From Methanoregulaceae archaeon (lineage in GTDB: Archaea > Halobacteriota > Methanomicrobia > Methanomicrobiales > Methanospirillaceae), in the NCBI GenBank assembly GCA_028679325.1, contig JAJRBS010000020.1, forward strand, positions 1-9,448: DNA of 9,448 nt, written 5' to 3'. Below, piece after piece: positions 7,004-9,448 of this stretch (within the stretch, counting starts at the first letter, position 1; each line of letters begins with the position of its first letter). A program made the translations under genes and the position numbers. Below the pieces are notes generated by a model. The model was not told where the DNA came from. It did not search any database and saw only the letters and a list, made by a program, of their open reading frames with translations.

Positions 7004-7032
7004 TCTCCAAAGACCCCCTTTTCTGAGGCAGC

Positions 7033-7704
7033 ATGAAAATTCTTGGACTCAATGCAAGCCCCCGGGGAAAAGAGAGCCGCACGCTCCGCCTGGTGAACGC
7101 GGTGCTCGACGGCGCCCTTTCGGAAGGGGCGGAGGTTGAACTCATCGACATCTACGACCTTGATATCGGGTTTTGCACGGCGTGCGGATCCTGTTATGCA
7201 AAGGGAGAATGCACTCTCGAGGACGACTTTCCTCTCCTTTTCGACACCATCCTCGGAGCTCACGGGTTGGTACTCGGCTCTCCCAACTACATCGATTCGG
7301 TCACTGCACCGCTCAAGGCGGTCTTTGATCGCATGGCCGACGCCATCCACTGCCAGATGCTCTCGGGTAAGTTCGGGTGCTCGGTCTGCACCGCGGGAGG
7401 GAGCAGGCAGGAGGAGGTTGTCGGGTACATGAACCATGTTCTCACGTCTCTTGGGGCGATCACCGTTGGTGGTGTCGGTGTAGCGATAGGCCGCGACCCT
7501 TCCGCGCTGATCCCTGCTGAAGAGAAGGCCTTTGAGCTCGGTAAAAGGCTGGCTCAATCTGTCCGGGGCGAACACAAGTATACGGACCAGGAAAAGCTCC
7601 TCCAGGACCGGAGGGAATATTTCTGCGGGCTGATCAAATACCGCCGCAATGAATGGGCTCACGAGTACGACTGGTATGTGAGGATGGGGTGGTTAAAGGA
7701 ATGA
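7033..7704 (+). CDS. Iron-sulfur flavoprotein, Isf-type NADPH-dependent FMN reductase family
   Basis: This 223-residue flavodoxin-fold protein has the N-terminal FMN phosphate loop LGLNASPRGKESRT (4-17). The compact cysteine motif CTACGSCYAKGEC places Cys48, Cys51, Cys54 and Cys60 as CX2CX2CX5C, the spacing of the 4Fe-4S site in Methanosarcina thermophila Isf. GSPNYIDSVTAPLK (92-105) is the second flavin-contact region. Family members pass electrons between ferredoxin or other donors and acceptors such as oxygen or peroxide, and a detoxification role has been proposed in methanogens. The C-terminal 40 residues are polar and rich in aromatics. The ATG is preceded by GAGG. It is divergent from the drug exporter, so a stress response is plausible but not shown. 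A hairpin terminator overlaps its stop codon. Confidence 0.92.
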   Translation: MKILGLNASPRGKESRTLRLVNAVLDGALSEGAEVELIDIYDLDIGFCTACGSCYAKGECTLEDDFPLLFDTILGAHGLVLGSPNYIDSVTAPLKAVFDRMADAIHCQMLSGKFGCSVCTAGGSRQEEVVGYMNHVLTSLGAITVGGVGVAIGRDPSALIPAEEKAFELGKRLAQSVRGEHKYTDQEKLLQDRREYFCGLIKYRRNEWAHEYDWYVRMGWLKE

Positions 7705-7722
7705 ATGTTGTAAACATTTTTT
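7704..7722 (+). terminator. Hairpin terminator of the flavoprotein gene
   Basis: A perfect 6 bp stem, AATGTT (7704-7709) and AACATT (7713-7718) around GTA, runs into four further T's, making six consecutive T's at 7717-7722. The first base is the last base of the TGA stop codon. It separates the gene from the tRNA 26 bases on; the same AT-rich stretch may also serve as the tRNA promoter region. Confidence 0.65.
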
Positions 7723-7747
7723 GCATTTCGTAACCTTGTACTCATGC

Positions 7748-7830
7748 GCGAGTGTAACCAAGCGGCCAAAGGTGACCGACTCAAGATCGGTTCTCGCAGG
7801 AGTTCGCAGGTTCGATTCCTGCCACTCGCA
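7748..7830 (+). tRNA. tRNA-Leu (anticodon CAA)
   Basis: The cloverleaf folds completely. The acceptor GCGAGTG (7748-7754) pairs with CACTCGC (7823-7829), with discriminator A7830. The D stem is ACC/GGT (7757-7759 and 7771-7773). The anticodon stem ACCGA/TCGGT encloses loop CTCAAGA with anticodon CAA at 7782-7784. A 14-base long variable arm (7792-7805) contains CTC/GAG pairing, as expected for leucine class II tRNAs. The T arm is GCAGG-TTCGATT-CCTGC (7806-7822). It reads UUG codons. CCA is not encoded and no intron is present. Confidence 0.97.
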
Positions 7831-7842
7831 TTCTTTTATCTT
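7831..7842 (+). terminator. T-rich terminator of tRNA-Leu
   Basis: TTCTTTTATCTT follows the discriminator base directly. Short pyrimidine or T-rich tracts of this kind end archaeal tRNA transcripts. No hairpin other than the tRNA itself is involved. Confidence 0.5.
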
Positions 7843-7885
7843 AAAAAAAAGAGGTCAGGTAAGGGTCCTGTCAAAGAACCTGACC
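7843..7885 (-). terminator. Hairpin plus T8 terminator of the dienelactone hydrolase gene
   Basis: On the minus strand GGTCAGGT (7885-7878) pairs perfectly with ACCTGACC (7860-7853) around a 17-base loop, and eight T's follow at 7850-7843. The stem includes the end of the coding sequence and its TGA stop. It faces the tRNA terminator, so this short gap stops transcription from both sides. Confidence 0.7.
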
Positions 7886-8613
7886 ATTTCTGTGTAAGCG
7901 TCCTTTGCCACAAAGCTCTTCGAGAGCGTGCCGTTCTGGATCATGAACCCGTGCGGCTCTCCCTGGTATACCTTGAGTTCGAAGTATTTTCCCGCACCAT
8001 CGAGTTCGGTCGCGTACCGGTAGATGTCTGCGACGGGGCTTGGCTTGTCAGCGGTCCCGTGGATGATCAGCATCGGCGCCGTGAGGTCACCGACAAGACT
8101 GGCTGGCGTCGTATTTCCACTTCCAGCGTTGTAGGGGAACCCGTACCAGGCCACGCCCGACTGGAACTCCTGGATCTTTGGCAGCAGAAGCATGGTGTAC
8201 CTTCCGCCGGCACAGAACCCCGTGAGGCCCAGGCGGTTCCTGTCCACGTCCGGGCGGGTGACAAGGTAGGAGTTCGTGTCCCTGACCAGGGCTTCGACCA
8301 CGGCATCACCGGGAGATCGGTTATACGTCTGCCATTCGGGTGCGACAACCACGTAACCTTCGGCTGCAAACTGGTCGATCATGTCCTTGTAGCCCTGTTC
8401 GAGGCCGTTGAAGGAGTGTATCAGGACTATTCCCGGGTAGGTTCCACTGCCGGAAGGTGCGGCTACGTAGGCAGGGTACTGCTGTCCGCCGCTTGTTATC
8501 TGCACCGTCGATCCTTTTGCCGTCATATTCCCTGCTCCCGTGTTATCCTGGGCGACACACGCCGAGAGGAGCAGAAGGGATACAACGAGAAGTATGATGA
8601 GGACCTGCTTCAT
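7855..8613 (-). CDS. Dienelactone hydrolase-family lipoprotein
   Basis: This 252-residue alpha/beta hydrolase is likely anchored on the outer face of the membrane. Residues 1-18 form a signal peptide with hydrophobic core LIILLVVSLLL, and LLSAC (15-19) is a lipobox with Cys19 as the lipid-modified residue. A short Gly/Asn/Thr-rich linker follows. The catalytic triad of the family is visible: nucleophile Cys134 in GFCAGG, Asp189 in HGTADKP, and His221 in PHGF; Glu72 in NGLE may match the conserved glutamate of bacterial enzymes. Family members hydrolyse lactones and esters, and the natural substrate is unknown here. The ATG at 8613 has GGGGA upstream and a good TATA element about 37 bases away. 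A strong hairpin-T8 terminator overlaps the stop. It stands alone between tRNA-Leu and aIF1A. Confidence 0.92.
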   Translation of the reverse strand: MKQVLIILLVVSLLLLSACVAQDNTGAGNMTAKGSTVQITSGGQQYPAYVAAPSGSGTYPGIVLIHSFNGLEQGYKDMIDQFAAEGYVVVAPEWQTYNRSPGDAVVEALVRDTNSYLVTRPDVDRNRLGLTGFCAGGRYTMLLLPKIQEFQSGVAWYGFPYNAGSGNTTPASLVGDLTAPMLIIHGTADKPSPVADIYRYATELDGAGKYFELKVYQGEPHGFMIQNGTLSKSFVAKDAYTEMVRFFDRTLT

Positions 8614-8657
8614 GCGATTTCCCCGGCTAACACAAGGCTGATCTGGTATAAAAAGGT
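8614..8657 (-). promoter_or_regulatory. Promoter and ribosome site of the dienelactone hydrolase gene
   Basis: The minus strand reads GTGACCTTTTTATACC, with TATA centred near 8650, 36-37 bases before the ATG. The expected transcription start near 8625 gives a leader of about a dozen bases containing GGGGA. It matches the HEAT-gene promoter over GTGACCTTTTTA. The plus strand also reads TATAAAAAGG here and might fire toward aIF1A. Confidence 0.6.
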
Positions 8658-8855
8658 CACGTGGTCAGGCCTGGCGACCGGGAACTGACGTGATCCCCTT
8701 CATGAAATAGGTATCCGACTCTTCGGACTGTTCTGAGAGTCTGTGTTGCTGGGATGTGAGAAGGCGTTCACCCTGACAGGAACAGGGAGGGCAGTGACCT
8801 GGGGGCGTATATCGGTAGAAATTCAGAAGACCCTGGGACCGGAACTCCCCTCCGA
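8655..8855. other. Gene-free segment with hairpins upstream of aIF1A
   Basis: No convincing protein gene lies here. Hairpins that can be read are 8655-8661 with 8689-8695 (7 bp with one G.T, plus inner TCAG/CTGA at 8665-8668 and 8685-8688), GACTCT/AGAGTC at 8717-8722 and 8736-8741, and CCCTG/CAGGG at 8771-8775 and 8783-8787. A TATA-like TATAT is at 8808-8812. A 64-codon plus-strand frame (8743-8937) begins with TTG and has no recognisable features. The segment could be an upstream regulatory region, a long leader, or a small structured RNA. Confidence 0.4.
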
Positions 8856-8886
8856 TTCCCGGAGCAAATTCTATAAGCTCCGGGAA
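8856..8886. repeat. Perfect 10-bp inverted repeat before aIF1A
   Basis: TTCCCGGAGC (8856-8865) is exactly complementary to GCTCCGGGAA (8877-8886), with an AT-rich 11-base loop. Five T's follow at 8894-8898 on the plus strand. The hairpin ends ten bases before the TTG start candidate of aIF1A. It could be a terminator of an upstream small RNA, an mRNA leader element, or a protein-binding operator; the loop itself reads TTCTATAA, a possible TATA. Confidence 0.7.
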
Positions 8887-8893
8887 CGAAGCC

Positions 8894-8907
8894 TTTTTGC
8901 TTATACC
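8894..8907 (+). promoter_or_regulatory. Possible TATA element of aIF1A
   Basis: TTTTTGCTTATACC resembles the TTTTTATACC of the dienelactone hydrolase promoter. If used, transcription would begin near 8929, at the GGGGAG, and the TTG at 8897 could not be the start codon. The competing elements are TTCTATAA at 8869-8876 and TATAT at 8808-8812. Confidence 0.35.
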
Positions 8908-9253
8908 AGGGCACCGGAACAAACGACGGGGAGATGATAGACTGACCGGGAAGAAGAAGGGGGCAGGCAGCGAGCCGGAAGAGGTCGTCAGGGTCCGGCT
9001 CCCGAACAAGAGGAACAGGGAGATATTTGCCGTTGCTGACCTGATGCTGGGGGCAAACCATATCCGGGTCAGGTGTTTTGACGGCGTAACCCGGATGGGA
9101 CGGATCAAGGGAAAGATCAAGAAGAGGGTCTGGATCCGGGAAGGCGACGTCCTCATCGTGGTCCCCTGGAGCTTCCAGGACGACAAGGCCGACATCATCT
9201 ACCGGTACACAGGACCGCAGGTGGAGTGGCTCCGCCGCAACGGGTACCTGTGA
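8897..9253 (+). CDS. Archaeal translation initiation factor aIF1A
   Basis: This S1-like OB-fold protein binds the ribosomal A site and helps start-codon selection. The family body is unmistakable: VVRVRLPNKRNREIF, ADLMLGANHIRVRCFDGVTR, KIKKRVWIREGDVLIVVPWS and the C-terminal YTGPQVEWLRRNGYL. The start is uncertain because no ATG or GTG lies in frame before the conserved body. TTG at 8897 gives 118 residues with a basic tail (RNKRRGDDRLTGKKKG) like those of the eIF1A family, which favours it. However, CTATAA and TTATACC elements overlap or adjoin this start, and GGGGAG (8929-8934) precedes an in-frame CTG at 8942 (103 residues) and an out-of-frame ATG at 8934 whose frame is only ATG-ATA-GAC-TGA. 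The gene identity is certain; the N-terminus is not. Confidence 0.92.
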   Translation: MLIPGHRNKRRGDDRLTGKKKGAGSEPEEVVRVRLPNKRNREIFAVADLMLGANHIRVRCFDGVTRMGRIKGKIKKRVWIREGDVLIVVPWSFQDDKADIIYRYTGPQVEWLRRNGYL

Positions 9254-9333
9254 ACAGTTTTTGTTGAAAGAAGAGCAGAAGAAGTCAGAGGAGGGCTGTT
9301 ACCCCAGTTTTTCCCTCTCAGTGGTCACGTCTT
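9254..9333 (+). terminator. aIF1A downstream region with T-tracts
   Basis: Five T's at about 9258-9262 follow the aIF1A stop within ten bases, and another five-T run lies at about 9308-9312 inside a weak stem (GAGGG 9291-9295 with CCCTC 9313-9317). This fits T-tract termination between convergent genes. No other feature is seen in these 80 bases. Confidence 0.45.
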
Positions 9334-9417
9334 TTATACCATTGCGATCATGCCCCAGGCTGCAAGCCCGAGTATCGCGATAAAGAAAATGACGATGAGC
9401 CCATAAGTAAGTTTCAT
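9334..9417 (-). CDS. 27-residue single-helix membrane peptide
   Basis: An ATG at 9417 opens a 27-codon frame ending in TAA (9336-9334): MKLTYGLIVIFF followed by IAILGLAAWGMIAMV. Apart from Lys2, Thr4 and Tyr5 it is wholly hydrophobic and long enough for one membrane helix, with the positive N-terminus expected inside the cell. GTATAC (9437-9442), centred about 23 bases upstream, is correctly placed for a leaderless mRNA starting at the ATG, and there is no Shine-Dalgarno sequence. I do not recognise the family. Such peptides can be small subunits of membrane complexes, but its upstream neighbour lies outside the window. It could also be a chance frame; the codon pattern and promoter placement argue for a gene. 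Confidence 0.55.
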   Translation of the reverse strand: MKLTYGLIVIFFIAILGLAAWGMIAMV

Positions 9418-9434
9418 GTGGTTTGCCCGGTCAG

Positions 9435-9444
9435 TAGTATACAC
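9435..9444 (-). promoter_or_regulatory. TATA-like element for the small membrane peptide
   Basis: The minus strand reads GTGTATACTA, with GTATAC at 9437-9442. The spacing to the ATG at 9417 predicts a leaderless transcript. The element is close to the window edge, so sequence further upstream cannot be judged. Confidence 0.45.
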
Positions 9445-9448
9445 TCTT

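Noticed and set aside
7744..8688. 314-codon plus-strand frame
   Set aside because: It runs through tRNA-Leu and antisense to the lipoprotein hydrolase, whose catalytic triad is intact.
8743..8937. 64-codon plus-strand frame before aIF1A
   Set aside because: TTG start, no Shine-Dalgarno site, crosses the 10-bp hairpin, and has no recognisable sequence.
8665..9198. 177-codon minus-strand frame
   Set aside because: It is mostly antisense to aIF1A and shows no domain features.
9322..9406. Plus-strand TATA-like TTTTATACC followed by an 18-codon frame
   Set aside because: It overlaps the end of the small membrane peptide, and the 18-residue frame looks like its antisense shadow.
1..9448. Mobile elements, CRISPR arrays or a defence island
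   Set aside because: No transposase, integrase, repeat-spacer pattern, terminal inverted repeats, or Cas, restriction or toxin-antitoxin proteins were recognised; the intein is the only element of selfish origin and it lacks an endonuclease.

Overview
The window looks like the chromosome of a methanogenic archaeon, most likely of the order Methanomicrobiales (a Methanoculleus-like relative is a guess). The reasons are the archaea-specific D-family DNA polymerase large subunit carrying an intein at the classic Pol II site, a short-form ThiC, an Isf-type iron-sulfur flavoprotein, archaeal initiation factor aIF1A, a tRNA without an encoded CCA end, and TATA-type rather than bacterial promoters. 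Genes are packed tightly on both strands. I see no insertion sequence, prophage, CRISPR array or obvious island.

Layout. Bases 1-1604 (+) hold the 3' part of polC (DP2), interrupted next to its catalytic DGDED motif by a 165-residue mini-intein (357-851). A terminator separates it from a convergent ThiC-family gene (1660-2943, -) whose active-site motifs depart from those I remember for canonical ThiC. A 218-base divergent spacer leads to a SufS/Csd-type cysteine desulfurase (3162-4325, +). It converges on a run of minus-strand genes: a 135-residue HEAT/armadillo repeat protein (4337-4744), an FkbM-type methyltransferase (4799-5431) and a 14-helix DHA2 drug exporter (5497-6963). The exporter is divergent from an iron-sulfur flavoprotein gene (7033-7704, +) across a 69-base spacer with one two-faced TATA element. 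Then come tRNA-Leu(CAA) (7748-7830, +), a lipoprotein dienelactone hydrolase (7855-8613, -), a roughly 280-base segment with several hairpins, aIF1A (about 8897-9253, +) and a 27-residue single-helix membrane peptide (9334-9417, -).

The genes do not form one pathway. Replication (polC), translation (tRNA-Leu, aIF1A) and cofactor or sulfur metabolism (ThiC family, cysteine desulfurase) sit beside accessory envelope and stress genes (exporter, flavoprotein, hydrolase). I do not see a convincing new multi-gene system. The items most worth following are the divergent ThiC paralogue, the Gln-terminated mini-intein in the polymerase active site, the hairpin-rich spacer before aIF1A with its unclear start codon, and the tiny apparently leaderless membrane peptide at the right edge.
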